Below the pieces are notes generated by a model. The model was not told where the DNA came from. It did not search any database and saw only the letters and a list, made by a program, of their open reading frames with translations. This document shows, in pieces, positions 1 to 7,550 of a DNA stretch of 8,136 nt. How positions within the stretch are numbered: position 1 is the stretch's first letter; each line of letters begins with the position of its first letter. This stretch comes from Acidobacteriaceae bacterium (GTDB lineage: Bacteria > Acidobacteriota > Terriglobia > Terriglobales > Acidobacteriaceae), in assembly GCA_003140705.1 (NCBI GenBank), contig PLKU01000085.1, forward strand, positions 16,457 through 24,592. Direction: 5' to 3'. A program made the position numbers and the translations under genes.

Positions 1-49
1 AATTATTTCTCCAAACCCCAAAGTACCCTGAAGTGTCCTAGAAAATCGT

Positions 50-79
50 TTGATTAGCTCTCCAGCGGGAGGCTATACT
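50..79 (+). promoter_or_regulatory. Candidate sigma70-type promoter of the disaccharide operon
   Basis: TTGATT at 50-55 matches the -35 consensus at four of six bases. TATACT at 74-79 matches the -10 consensus at five of six. The spacer is 18 nt, which would put the transcript start near 86 and give a leader of about 26 nt before the ATG at 112. The spacer contains an imperfect inverted repeat, AGC-(T)-CTCC at 56-63 and GGAG-GCT at 68-74. It could be an operator, but it is short and may be chance. The rest of 1-111 shows no gene. The call rests on pattern matching only. Confidence 0.45.
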
Positions 80-111
80 TGGGGCGTCTCTGATTCCCAG
101 GAGTACTAAGC

Positions 112-2556
112 ATGAAGTTCGGCTATTTTGATGACTTAAATCGCGAGTATGTGATTACACAACCAGACACACCCTTGCCGTGGATCAATTATTTGGGTTG
201 CCAGGCTTACTTCGGGATCATCTCCAACACAGCAGGTGGCTACTCGTTCTATCGCGATGCCCGCCTTCGCCGCATTAGCCGATACCGGTATAACAATGTG
301 CCACTGGACTTCGGTGGGCGATATATATATCTGCGCGATGACGAATCAAAGGGATTCTGGTCTCCCTCCTGGAAACCAACCTGCAACAACCTGCAGGACT
401 ATTCGTGCCGTCACGGCATGGGCTATACGGTGATTGGTTCGACCTTCGGCGGCATTGAGGCACACACGCGCTATTTTGTTCCACTCGACGAAAACCTTGA
501 AATTTGGCAGTTGACCGTTACAAACCACCGCGAGACACACGCGGCGATTTCAGCGTTTGCGAATATCGAGTTCTGCCTGTGGGATGCTCAGGACGACGCC
601 ACCAACTTCCAGAGGAACTTCAACATCGGACAAGTTGAAGTGGAAGATGGCGTGATCTATCACAAGACGGAATATCGCGAGCGACGCAATCACTTTGCCT
701 ACTTTGCCTGCTCTGAGCCTGGAGCGGGATTCGATACGCAGCGAGAGGCATTCCTGGGCCGCAACCGAGGATGGGAAAATCCCGCGACGGTTGAAGTGGG
801 TCAACTGACCAACTCGATTGCCCATGGCTGGTCGCCCATTGGCGCCCATCAGGTTAAGCTCAATCTGGAGCCCGGAGAGACGCGGCAGGTCGTGTTTGTG
901 CTTGGCTACCATGAGAATCCCGTTGCCGAAAAATTCGATCCTCCCGGTTCGCAGACGATCAACAAGAAGCAGGTCAGGCCAGTGATCGCGAAATACCTCA
1001 GCGCCAGTGAGGCTGACGCAGCATTCGAGCGGCTTCGCCTTTACTGGGATAGTGTGTTGAGCGTTTTCCAGGTGAGCACGCCCGACATTCATACCGATCG
1101 CATGGTCAACATATGGAACGCCTACCAGTGCATGGCAACATTCAACATGTCGCGATCTGCCTCGTCCTATGAGTCAGGCATTGGGCGAGGACTCGGTTTC
1201 CGAGACTCAAACCAGGATCTGCTCGGCTTCGTGCACATGGTGCCATCGCGGGCGCGGGAACGCATCCTGGATCTGGCTTCGACTCAACTCCCAACCGGCG
1301 GCGCGTACCACCAGTATCAGCCGCTCACCAAGCGAGGAAACAATGACATCGGTGGCGGCTTTAATGACGACCCGCACTGGCTCATCATCGGTGTCTCCGC
1401 GTATTTGAAGGAGACGGGCGACTGGAGCATTCTGGACGAACCGGTTCCCTACGATAATGAGCCGGGCTCTGAGGCGCCCCTCTACAACCACCTGCAACGG
1501 AGCTTCAACTACACATTGGACCGGCTTGGCCCGCACGGGTTGCCCTTGATTGGTCGCGCCGACTGGAACGACTGCCTCAACTTGAATTGCTTCTCTGATA
1601 CGCCGGGCCAGAGCTTCCAGACCACAACCAACAAGGAAGGCAAGGTCGCAGAGTCGGTCTTCATCGCTGGACTGTTCGTCCATGCCGGACGCGAGCTTGC
1701 CGCGATTGCTCAACGGCGCGGCCTTGACAATGAAACTGCCTCCTATCTCGACCAAGCAGCGAAGATGGAGGAGGTCATCCGCCAACATGGGTGGGACGGC
1801 GAGTGGTTTCTGCGCGCATACGACAACTTTGGCGCCAAGATCGGCTCAAAGGAATGCGAGGAAGGTAAGATCTTCATCGAAACTCAGGGATTCTGCACGC
1901 TGGCTGGGATTGGCCTCGAAGATGGCACAGCAATGAAAGCCCTCGACGCAACCCGCGAGCACCTTGCCACCAAGCATGGCATCGTTGTGCAGCAGCCAGC
2001 CTACTCGCAGTACTACCTGAATCTAGGCGAAATTTCCTCTTACCCGCCTGGCTATAAGGAGAACGCGGGCATCTTTTGCCACGTCAACCCGTGGGTGATG
2101 ATCGGCGAGACACGCCTGGGACGTGGCGATGCGGCACACGACTACTACACCCGAATCAATCCATCGGCACGCGAAGAGATCGGCGACTTGCATCGCTGCG
2201 AGCCATACGTTTACGCGCAGATGATCGCGGGCAAGGATGCGCCCACGTTTGGCGAGGCCAAAAACTCCTGGCTCACGGGCACGGCAGCGTGGAACTACTA
2301 CGCCATCGTGCAGTGGATACTGGGCGTGCGGACTGCCCTGGACGGCCTTGAAATTGCACCTGTGATTCCCAAGAACTGGCCCGGGTTTACAGCCACGCGC
2401 ACCTTTCGCGGTGTGGTCTACACAATCTCGATCGAGCGCAAGGGCGACGGCAATCAGATTGCGCTCACCGTGGATGGCGTGGCAATCGAGGGCAATATTG
2501 TCGTTCCGCCCACCGATGGACGAAAAGAAGTTTCGATCAAGGGTATTCTGAGTTAG
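112..2556 (+). CDS. cbp: Cellobiose phosphorylase (GH94)
   Basis: This cytoplasmic enzyme should split cellobiose with inorganic phosphate into alpha-glucose 1-phosphate and glucose (EC 2.4.1.20), saving one ATP. The 814-residue product is full length for GH94 cellobiose phosphorylases and resembles the Cellulomonas enzyme from end to end. The N-terminus MKFGYFDDLNREYVIT and the segment PWINYLG are typical. Expected layout is an N-terminal beta-sandwich (about 1-270), a helical linker, an (alpha/alpha)6 barrel (about 310-710) and a C-terminal beta domain. Visible active-site motifs are FRDSNQD (R364, D369), RADWNDCLN with the probable general acid D487, YPPGYKEN (644-651) and GTAAWN (723-728) in the phosphate-binding region. 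There is no signal peptide. The ATG has AGGAG at 99-103, 8 nt upstream. It is the first gene of the operon, and the next start follows 10 nt after its stop. Cellobionate and chitobiose phosphorylases are related alternatives, but the motif set fits cellobiose best. Confidence 0.95.
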   Translation: MKFGYFDDLNREYVITQPDTPLPWINYLGCQAYFGIISNTAGGYSFYRDARLRRISRYRYNNVPLDFGGRYIYLRDDESKGFWSPSWKPTCNNLQDYSCRHGMGYTVIGSTFGGIEAHTRYFVPLDENLEIWQLTVTNHRETHAAISAFANIEFCLWDAQDDATNFQRNFNIGQVEVEDGVIYHKTEYRERRNHFAYFACSEPGAGFDTQREAFLGRNRGWENPATVEVGQLTNSIAHGWSPIGAHQVKLNLEPGETRQVVFVLGYHENPVAEKFDPPGSQTINKKQVRPVIAKYLSASEADAAFERLRLYWDSVLSVFQVSTPDIHTDRMVNIWNAYQCMATFNMSRSASSYESGIGRGLGFRDSNQDLLGFVHMVPSRARERILDLASTQLPTGGAYHQYQPLTKRGNNDIGGGFNDDPHWLIIGVSAYLKETGDWSILDEPVPYDNEPGSEAPLYNHLQRSFNYTLDRLGPHGLPLIGRADWNDCLNLNCFSDTPGQSFQTTTNKEGKVAESVFIAGLFVHAGRELAAIAQRRGLDNETASYLDQAAKMEEVIRQHGWDGEWFLRAYDNFGAKIGSKECEEGKIFIETQGFCTLAGIGLEDGTAMKALDATREHLATKHGIVVQQPAYSQYYLNLGEISSYPPGYKENAGIFCHVNPWVMIGETRLGRGDAAHDYYTRINPSAREEIGDLHRCEPYVYAQMIAGKDAPTFGEAKNSWLTGTAAWNYYAIVQWILGVRTALDGLEIAPVIPKNWPGFTATRTFRGVVYTISIERKGDGNQIALTVDGVAIEGNIVVPPTDGRKEVSIKGILS

Positions 2557-2560
2557 GAGA
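2556..2560 (+). promoter_or_regulatory. RBS supporting the TTG start of the aldo-keto reductase
   Basis: GGAGA overlaps the last base of the upstream stop codon and sits 6 nt before TTG 2567. The next in-frame candidate, ATG 2600, has no comparable purine-rich element at the right distance and would remove residues that match the family N-terminus. Confidence 0.6.
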
Positions 2561-2566
2561 TGCACC

Positions 2567-3595
2567 TTGTACGTCGCGAGTGAAAAGCGGTACGACACGA
2601 TGCAATACCGCCGCTGCGGGCGAAGTGGCGTGCGCCTGCCTGCCATTTCCCTGGGGCTATGGCACAATTTCGGAGGAGTGGACACCTTTGAGAATGGCCG
2701 CGCGATGGTGCGGCGGGCTTTCGATCTGGGTATCACGCACTTCGATCTTGCCAACAACTATGGGCCACCGCCGGGAAGCGCAGAAAGCAACTTCGGGGAG
2801 ATCCTGCGTCTCGACCTCAAGCCCCATCGCGACGAACTGATCATCAGCAGCAAGGCCGGTTACGATATGTGGCCCGGACCGTACGGCGATTGGGGGTCAC
2901 GCAAGTATCTCCTCGCAAGCCTGGACCAGAGCCTCAGACGCATCGGCCTTGAGTACGTTGACATTTTTTACTCGCATCGGCCCGACCCAGACACTCCAGT
3001 GGAAGAAACCATGGGTGCGCTTGATCAGGCAGTCCGTTCCGGCAAGGCCCTCTATGCAGGCATCTCCAATTACGATGCGAAGCAAACTGCGGCGGCCGCG
3101 AAGATTCTGCGCCAGCTCGGCACGCCGTGCCTGATTCATCAGCCCAAGTACTCAATGTTTTCCCGCTGGGTTGAAGATGGATTGCTCGATGTGCTGGGCG
3201 ATGATGGGATTGGCGGAATTGCCTTTTGCCCGTTGGCACAGGGGCTTCTGACAGACCGGTACCTGCAAGGCATTCCCAGCGACTCGCGCGCATCGAAGCC
3301 TCATGGATTCCTCAAGAAGAAAGACATCGACGAGCATCGTCTCGGGCAGGTACACGCGCTGAATAAACTGGCCAGTGTGCGCGGACAATCGCTGGCACAG
3401 ATGTCACTTGCATGGCTTCTCCGCGACGACCGAATGACTTCAGCGCTGATTGGAGCGAGCCGGGTAGAACAAATCGAGCAGAATGTGGCGGCGATCGCAA
3501 ACCTCAAGTTTTCCGAAGACGAGTTGGCTGCAATCGACTCTATTCTGAGGCCACCTGAAGAAATTGCGCAATTTGGACGCCCTCTCGGTAGCTGA
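2567..3595 (+). CDS. gpr: Aldo-keto reductase, YghZ/Gpr type (L-glyceraldehyde 3-phosphate reductase-like)
   Basis: This is an NADPH-dependent aldo-keto reductase of 342 residues with a single TIM-barrel domain. It resembles E. coli YghZ (Gpr, AKR14), which reduces L-glyceraldehyde 3-phosphate and methylglyoxal, over its whole length. Shared features include CGRSGVRLPAISLGLWHNFG, FDLANNYGPPPGSAE, KAGYDMWPGPYG and SRKYLLASLDQSL. The catalytic tetrad is D60, Y65, K96 and H137. The C-terminal block LIGASRVEQIEQNV is the cofactor-binding signature. The start is taken as TTG 2567: GGAGA at 2556-2560 lies 6 nt upstream, and the residues before the internal ATG at 2600 (YVASEKRYDT) align with the N-terminus of YghZ. 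It begins 10 nt after the cellobiose phosphorylase stop, so it is almost surely cotranscribed. Its substrate here is unknown. It may reduce a sugar aldehyde linked to the disaccharide pathway or detoxify a reactive aldehyde. Confidence 0.87.
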   Translation: MYVASEKRYDTMQYRRCGRSGVRLPAISLGLWHNFGGVDTFENGRAMVRRAFDLGITHFDLANNYGPPPGSAESNFGEILRLDLKPHRDELIISSKAGYDMWPGPYGDWGSRKYLLASLDQSLRRIGLEYVDIFYSHRPDPDTPVEETMGALDQAVRSGKALYAGISNYDAKQTAAAAKILRQLGTPCLIHQPKYSMFSRWVEDGLLDVLGDDGIGGIAFCPLAQGLLTDRYLQGIPSDSRASKPHGFLKKKDIDEHRLGQVHALNKLASVRGQSLAQMSLAWLLRDDRMTSALIGASRVEQIEQNVAAIANLKFSEDELAAIDSILRPPEEIAQFGRPLGS

Positions 3596-3621
3596 GGTTG
3601 CATCCCGCACCTTCGCGAAAA

Positions 3622-3644
3622 TCTGGAGAATCGCTCTCTCCAGA
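3622..3644 (+). promoter_or_regulatory. Perfect 8-bp stem-loop in the leader between reductase and epimerase genes
   Basis: TCTGGAGA at 3622-3629 and TCTCCAGA at 3637-3644 are perfect inverted repeats around the 7-nt loop ATCGCTC. They lie inside the 83-nt gap between the reductase stop (3593-3595) and the preferred epimerase GTG (3679). No strong U-run follows, only CTTTTC near 3656, so a classic terminator is unlikely. The 3' arm CTCTCCA (3636-3642) is also complementary over 7 nt to TGGAGAG (3666-3672), which contains the epimerase RBS. Two exclusive folds are therefore possible. A regulatory role is inferred. Confidence 0.45.
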
Positions 3645-3666
3645 CTGCTCAGATACTTTTCAGATT

Positions 3667-3672
3667 GGAGAG
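3667..3672 (+). promoter_or_regulatory. RBS deciding the GTG start of the epimerase
   Basis: GGAGAG ends 6 nt before GTG 3679. The alternative in-frame TTG at 3598 has GAGG directly against it, with no room for ribosome spacing, and would add 27 residues of low-complexity sequence not expected in this family. Confidence 0.65.
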
Positions 3673-3678
3673 CTCGCT

Positions 3679-4923
3679 GTGGAGGACTTACGACAGAGCG
3701 CAGAATCTGAGCTGATCTCCGACATACTACCCTTCTGGCTCAAGTACGCGGTCGACAATGATTTCGGCGGCTTTCGCGGCCAGATTACAAATGACTTGAC
3801 GATTGATCCGCAGGCAGCCAAAGGGCTTATCCTGAACGCGCGGATTCTGTGGACGTTCGCAAAAGCGTTCAACGTCTATCGCGATCCAGCATATCTCGCA
3901 ACAGCCGAGCGCGCCTTTCAATATATCTCTCGCTTCTTCTGGGACGACGAATTTGGCGGAGTCTACTGGATGGTGGATTACTTAGGCAATCCTCTCGACA
4001 CAAAGAAGCGCATCTATGGGCAGGCGTTCACCGTCTACGCGCTGGCCGAGTACGCTCATGCCAGCGGCGACGTGGAAGCAGTTGCCAAAGCCATGCAGCT
4101 GGTAGAGCGAATCGAGTCTGCAGGTCATGACAATTTACACCGCGGATATTTTGAGACCTTTGAATGCGACTGGACGCCAGCTTTGGACCAGCGCCTGAGC
4201 GACGTGGACATGGACGAGAAGAAGTCCATGAATACTCATTTGCACTTGCTGGAAGCATATGCCACGCTACTGCGTCAGCAAGAGGACGCGACCGTTCGCC
4301 TCCGGCTTAGAGAATTGATCGAGATATTCCTGCAGTACATCATCGATCCGGCGACACAGCATTTCATTCTTTTCTTTGACGAGGCGTGGCAGCCGCGATC
4401 TCAAATAATCTCGTTCGGGCACGACATTGAGGGGAGCTGGCTGCTCTGTGAAGCCGCTGAGGCGCTTGGCGATCCGGAGGTGCTCAAGCGCGTGCGCGAC
4501 GTCGCGGTGAAAATGGCGCAGGCAGTCTATGAACAAGGCCTGGATGCGGACGGTGGGCTGCTGTACGAGGCCGACCAACATGGGATCATCGATTTTGACA
4601 AACATTGGTGGCCACAAGCTGAGGCCGTGGTCGGCTTCCTCAATGCCAACGAACTCTCGGGTGGAATTCACTTCATGAATGCGGCCAAACGCAGCTGGGC
4701 ATTCATTCAGGACCACATGATCGATTCAATACATGGGGAATGGTTTTGGCTGGTTTCGCAAACAGGGATACCCGACGCGGCCCGGGACAAAGTGGGGCCG
4801 TGGAAGTGCCCATATCACAACAGCCGTACTTGCTTTGAAGTGATGGAGCGGCTGGACCGCAAGAAGGTTTGCATCGTTGGCAGTTCGCCAGCCGAGGATG
4901 GAAAGACCGGAGTGAGGGAATGA
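3679..4923 (+). CDS. ce: Cellobiose 2-epimerase (AGE family)
   Basis: This enzyme should reversibly epimerise C2 of the reducing-end residue of beta-1,4 disaccharides (EC 5.1.3.11): cellobiose to glucosyl-mannose, and mannobiose to mannosyl-glucose. The 414-residue form is close to the usual size and should be a single (alpha/alpha)6 barrel. From GTG 3679, [13 protein letters not shown] contains R55, [12 protein letters not shown] contains H248 and E251, and [13 protein letters not shown] contains H380. The two histidines are 132 residues apart, as in characterised cellobiose 2-epimerases, where they are the acid/base pair. KHWWPQAEA is also typical. The N-terminus becomes family-like only after GTG 3679 ([14 protein letters not shown]), which fits the RBS. 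An in-frame TTG at 3598 would extend it to 441 residues. The stop overlaps the next gene's start by 4 nt (ATGA), which suggests translational coupling. N-acylglucosamine 2-epimerase is a related alternative, but motifs and context favour the cellobiose enzyme. Confidence 0.92.
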   Translation: MEDLRQSAESELISDILPFWLKYAVDNDFGGFRGQITNDLTIDPQAAKGLILNARILWTFAKAFNVYRDPAYLATAERAFQYISRFFWDDEFGGVYWMVDYLGNPLDTKKRIYGQAFTVYALAEYAHASGDVEAVAKAMQLVERIESAGHDNLHRGYFETFECDWTPALDQRLSDVDMDEKKSMNTHLHLLEAYATLLRQQEDATVRLRLRELIEIFLQYIIDPATQHFILFFDEAWQPRSQIISFGHDIEGSWLLCEAAEALGDPEVLKRVRDVAVKMAQAVYEQGLDADGGLLYEADQHGIIDFDKHWWPQAEAVVGFLNANELSGGIHFMNAAKRSWAFIQDHMIDSIHGEWFWLVSQTGIPDAARDKVGPWKCPYHNSRTCFEVMERLDRKKVCIVGSSPAEDGKTGVRE

Positions 4924-6173
4924 AACAGGCAGCATTTAGAAAAGGCGTTCTGGCATTGTTGAAGGAGCAGAAGAGACTGCTGACGCGACGTAATCGAAAG
5001 TCGCCCGACGGCAACGGAATCTTTGAACGGTACAAGTTTCCAGTCTTGACCGCTGCTCATGCACCTATTTCATGGCGCTATGACCTGAATCAGGAGACGA
5101 ATCCTTTCCTAATGGAACGAACCGGGGTTAATGCTGTCTTCAATGCGGGCGCGATCCTGCACAAGGGCAAGTTTCTGGTGGTAGCGCGGGTTGAAGGGGC
5201 GGATCGCAAGTCGTTTTTCGCCGTGGCTGAAAGCCGAAATGGAACGGAGAACTTTCGCTTCTGGGATTATCCGATTCTGATGCCGGAGGCCGGAGACCCG
5301 GATACCAATGTCTATGACATGAGGCTGGTGAAGCACGAGGATGGCTGGATCTACGGCCTGTTTTGCACGGAATGCAAAGACCCGAAGACGCCGGAGTGGG
5401 ACACGTCTTCCGCCATTGCGCAATGCGGCATCGCCCGCACGAAAGACCTGAAGACGTGGATAAGGTTGGCAGACCTGAAGTCGAAGTCTCCTCAGCAGCG
5501 GAATGTTGTGCTGCATCCTGAATTTGTAGATGGGAAGTACGCTTTCTATACTCGCCCGCAGGACGACTTTATCCAGGCCGGCAAGGGCGGCGGCATCGGC
5601 TGGGGGCTGGCGGCCAGCATCGAGAGAGCCGTAATCGACAAGGAAATCATCCTCGACAACCGTGAATACCACACCATACAGGAGGTCAAGAACGGCCTGG
5701 GACCCGCTCCCATCAAAACGCCCCAGGGCTGGCTGCACCTGGCGCATGGCGTGCGCAACACCGCTGCCGGCCTGCGCTACGTGCTCTACCTTTTCCTTTG
5801 CGAACTCAAGCGGCCCTGGGTTGTGACGCACAAGCCAGCAGGGTACTTGATCGCGCCTCAAGGCGATGAGCGCGTGGGCGATGTTGGCAACGTTGTTTTC
5901 AGCAATGGCTGGATTGAACGAAAACATGGAGGCGTCTTTATCTACTACGCCTCATCGGACACGCGACTGCATGTGGCCACGAGCTCGGTGCGGCGGCTTC
6001 TGGACTATGTCCTGCACACACCAGCCGATCCCCTGCGCAGTCACGCCTGCGTGGAGCAACGCTTCGCATTGATTCATGCGAACCTAGCCGCGTTGGAAGC
6101 TCTGAAATTGTCGGAAGGCAAGCGGCGGTCTGCCAGCAAGTCTGGCCAGTCCACGAAGTCAAAGGAGAAGTAG
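4920..6173 (+). CDS. mgp: 4-O-beta-D-mannosyl-D-glucose phosphorylase (GH130)
   Basis: This enzyme should split 4-O-beta-D-mannosyl-D-glucose with phosphate into alpha-mannose 1-phosphate and glucose (EC 2.4.1.281) in the cytoplasm. The fold is a five-bladed beta-propeller. The 417-residue product matches the Bacteroides fragilis enzyme in many blocks: [83 protein letters not shown] and [11 protein letters not shown]133 in TNVYDMRL corresponds to the catalytic general acid of that family. ATG 4920 is preferred because it overlaps the epimerase stop as ATGA and has GGAG at 4909-4912 with 7-nt spacing. An in-frame TTG at 4869 would add 17 residues read from the epimerase coding sequence. The protein ends in a Lys/Ser-rich tail of about 20 residues beyond the usual end. 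The epimerase upstream makes its substrate from mannobiose. A mannooligosaccharide phosphorylase (another GH130 subfamily) is possible but less likely. Confidence 0.93.
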   Translation: MKQAAFRKGVLALLKEQKRLLTRRNRKSPDGNGIFERYKFPVLTAAHAPISWRYDLNQETNPFLMERTGVNAVFNAGAILHKGKFLVVARVEGADRKSFFAVAESRNGTENFRFWDYPILMPEAGDPDTNVYDMRLVKHEDGWIYGLFCTECKDPKTPEWDTSSAIAQCGIARTKDLKTWIRLADLKSKSPQQRNVVLHPEFVDGKYAFYTRPQDDFIQAGKGGGIGWGLAASIERAVIDKEIILDNREYHTIQEVKNGLGPAPIKTPQGWLHLAHGVRNTAAGLRYVLYLFLCELKRPWVVTHKPAGYLIAPQGDERVGDVGNVVFSNGWIERKHGGVFIYYASSDTRLHVATSSVRRLLDYVLHTPADPLRSHACVEQRFALIHANLAALEALKLSEGKRRSASKSGQSTKSKEK

Positions 6174-6174
6174 C

Positions 6175-6204
6175 GCTCAATTCTTGGGTGGGAATTCCGC
6201 GAGC
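6175..6204. terminator. Weak imperfect hairpin between convergent genes
   Basis: The 31-nt gap between the two convergent stop codons contains GCTC-AATTC (6175-6183) and GAATT-(CCGC)-GAGC (6192-6204), a 9-bp stem broken by a 4-nt bulge around an 8-nt loop. No clear U-run follows on either strand. It may help end transcription from both sides, but the evidence is thin. Confidence 0.2.
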
Positions 6205-7227
6205 CTATTTCTGCTTCTGGTCCTGCGAAGCTGGTTGGGATGAGGGCTTGGTCTCGCTTTGCGAATCATTCTGAGCAGCGAGTCGCGCCGCCTTCTCAGC
6301 TTTCTTGCGCTTGTGGTGGCGCACGATGTCAGGCCAGAACTCGATCACCTCAGCGCCAATGATTCCCTGGGCGGAAACCGTCAGCCCATTCTCGAGAGTC
6401 TCCCCAACAGTGCGTTGAGAGGCTGGATAGTATGTATCGGAAATTGCCGCGCCGATGAAGTTGCCCAGAAGGTTCGCGTAATTCGGCCCCCAAGTACCCT
6501 TGTCGCGCCTGCACCATCCCGTACTGGCCGCAGCCCACAGGGCACGGTTGACGAACTTGCCCGAACCCTTCTGGTAATAGCGTGGATCTTCGCGGAACAG
6601 GGAAGTCAACACTGCATTGCCAAAAAAATTGCCGATGAAGGCATCGGAGTAGCCGGCACCAAATCGTCTTGCATAGCCTTGGACGCCCTGTCCCCACTCC
6701 GGGTAGCTGTCTTCGGCCATGCCAAGGCCGGCAACGAAAGCTGCAAGTCCGAAAGGCCAAGGGTCAGTTTCGCTCTTGAAAAAAAGCTGGAACTTTTGCG
6801 TCTTGGTGAGAGGCAGCGCGTCCATGTTTCTGGTGGTGTTAAAGGTGGCCATCACTCCCAGGACCCGCTGATGTTCTTCTGCCTTCAACTGCTCATCGGC
6901 CTTTTCACGTGTGCTCTTTTCGGCGGCGTCCTTGTCAGCTGGTGCCTGGGAACTCGAGCTGCCCTGTGACGCCCCGGACTGGGCTGCGGGGGCCTGCGCT
7001 GGAGTTGGAGTAGGGGCTGGCTGTTGGGCGCTTTGGCTTGGATCAGCGGGCGTCTGTTCGCTGGGAGGACCCGCCGTGCCTTGCGGCTGGGGCGCGTCTG
7101 GAAGGTTGGATGCGGCCATCACAACCAAACCCGCACCCGTGTCCTGCGAAAATGCAAGCGTGGGCAACGCTAAAATGCCAATGCCTGTAAAGAATATTGC
7201 GGAGATAAAAGATAAAGCTGAGCGCAT
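6205..7227 (-). CDS. Exported Pro/Gln/Ala-rich protein of the acidobacterial 'LPDAP' type, function unknown
   Basis: The function is not known. From ATG 7225-7227 the product is 340 residues. A hydrophobic N-terminus (MRSALSFISAIFFTGIGILA) forms a signal peptide with likely cleavage after AFS at 25-27. A 'SNLPDAPQPQ' motif follows, then a Pro/Gln/Ala/Ser-rich linker to about residue 95 and a charged helical stretch rich in Lys/Glu. The conserved domain (about 120-305) holds VLGVMATFNTT, PLTKTQKFQLFFKSETDP, YARRFGAGYSDAFIGNF, EDPRYYQKGSG and GNFIGAAISDTYYP. Its Gly-rich hydrophobic segments suggest membrane association. The C-terminus is Lys-rich, then Gln/Ser-rich. I recall similar proteins as recurrent in Acidobacteriota, probably envelope proteins. 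An in-frame GTG at 7255-7257 would add ten residues. ATG is preferred because the signal peptide then starts cleanly and GGTGA lies 4 nt upstream. The gene converges on the operon and is not part of it. Confidence 0.72.
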   Translation of the reverse strand: MRSALSFISAIFFTGIGILALPTLAFSQDTGAGLVVMAASNLPDAPQPQGTAGPPSEQTPADPSQSAQQPAPTPTPAQAPAAQSGASQGSSSSQAPADKDAAEKSTREKADEQLKAEEHQRVLGVMATFNTTRNMDALPLTKTQKFQLFFKSETDPWPFGLAAFVAGLGMAEDSYPEWGQGVQGYARRFGAGYSDAFIGNFFGNAVLTSLFREDPRYYQKGSGKFVNRALWAAASTGWCRRDKGTWGPNYANLLGNFIGAAISDTYYPASQRTVGETLENGLTVSAQGIIGAEVIEFWPDIVRHHKRKKAEKAARLAAQNDSQSETKPSSQPASQDQKQK

Positions 7228-7550
7228 CCATTCACCAGGTGTAGAGTGGGCGCTCACCTGGGTGGTTCGCCTGAAAAAGGCAAACTAGACCTGGGGGATG
7301 GCCAGACTCTAGGATAAATCACCCTTGCAGAAGGCCTTCATTCAAGGCCGGCTGCGGGGGCGAACATTCTTTGTCGACAAGAGGTGCTTTGTTGTTAGAC
7401 GCAAATCCACGCCACGCAGTCACATAGAAATCAGTTTGGACGGAGTTAGCAGATATGCGGTCAATCAGCGACAGGCGTTTCATTGGATTGTTGGGGTGAT
7501 GCGGGTGTAGATTCCTGGAACGGCTAGTCAAAATCCGTGAGCCCCGCGCG
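7228..7550. other. Intergenic stretch without a convincing gene
   Basis: Short open frames occur on both strands, but none has a recognisable motif or an RBS with good spacing. The part next to 7227 should hold the promoter of the minus-strand gene, though no good -35/-10 pair stands out. Small palindromes are present: CCAGGTG (7235-7241) with CACCTGG (7255-7261), GCCT-GAAAA-AGGC near 7270-7282, and GAAGGCCTTC (7330-7339). The end of the stretch should also hold the former promoter of the broken VOC gene. Confidence 0.4.

Noticed and set aside
550..1092. Long minus-strand open frames inside the cellobiose phosphorylase gene, such as a 180-residue one (also 1207-1788 and 2023-2757)
   Set aside because: They lie antisense to a strongly recognised gene and show no family resemblance. 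Such frames are expected by chance opposite GC-rich coding sequence.
5109..5927. A 272-residue antisense ORF inside the GH130 gene
   Set aside because: It lies wholly opposite the conserved phosphorylase, lacks motifs and has no promoter or RBS support.
6259..6969. A 236-residue plus-strand ORF opposite the exported-protein gene
   Set aside because: The minus strand has a signal peptide, a repeat linker and a conserved domain, while the plus reading has no recognisable domain.
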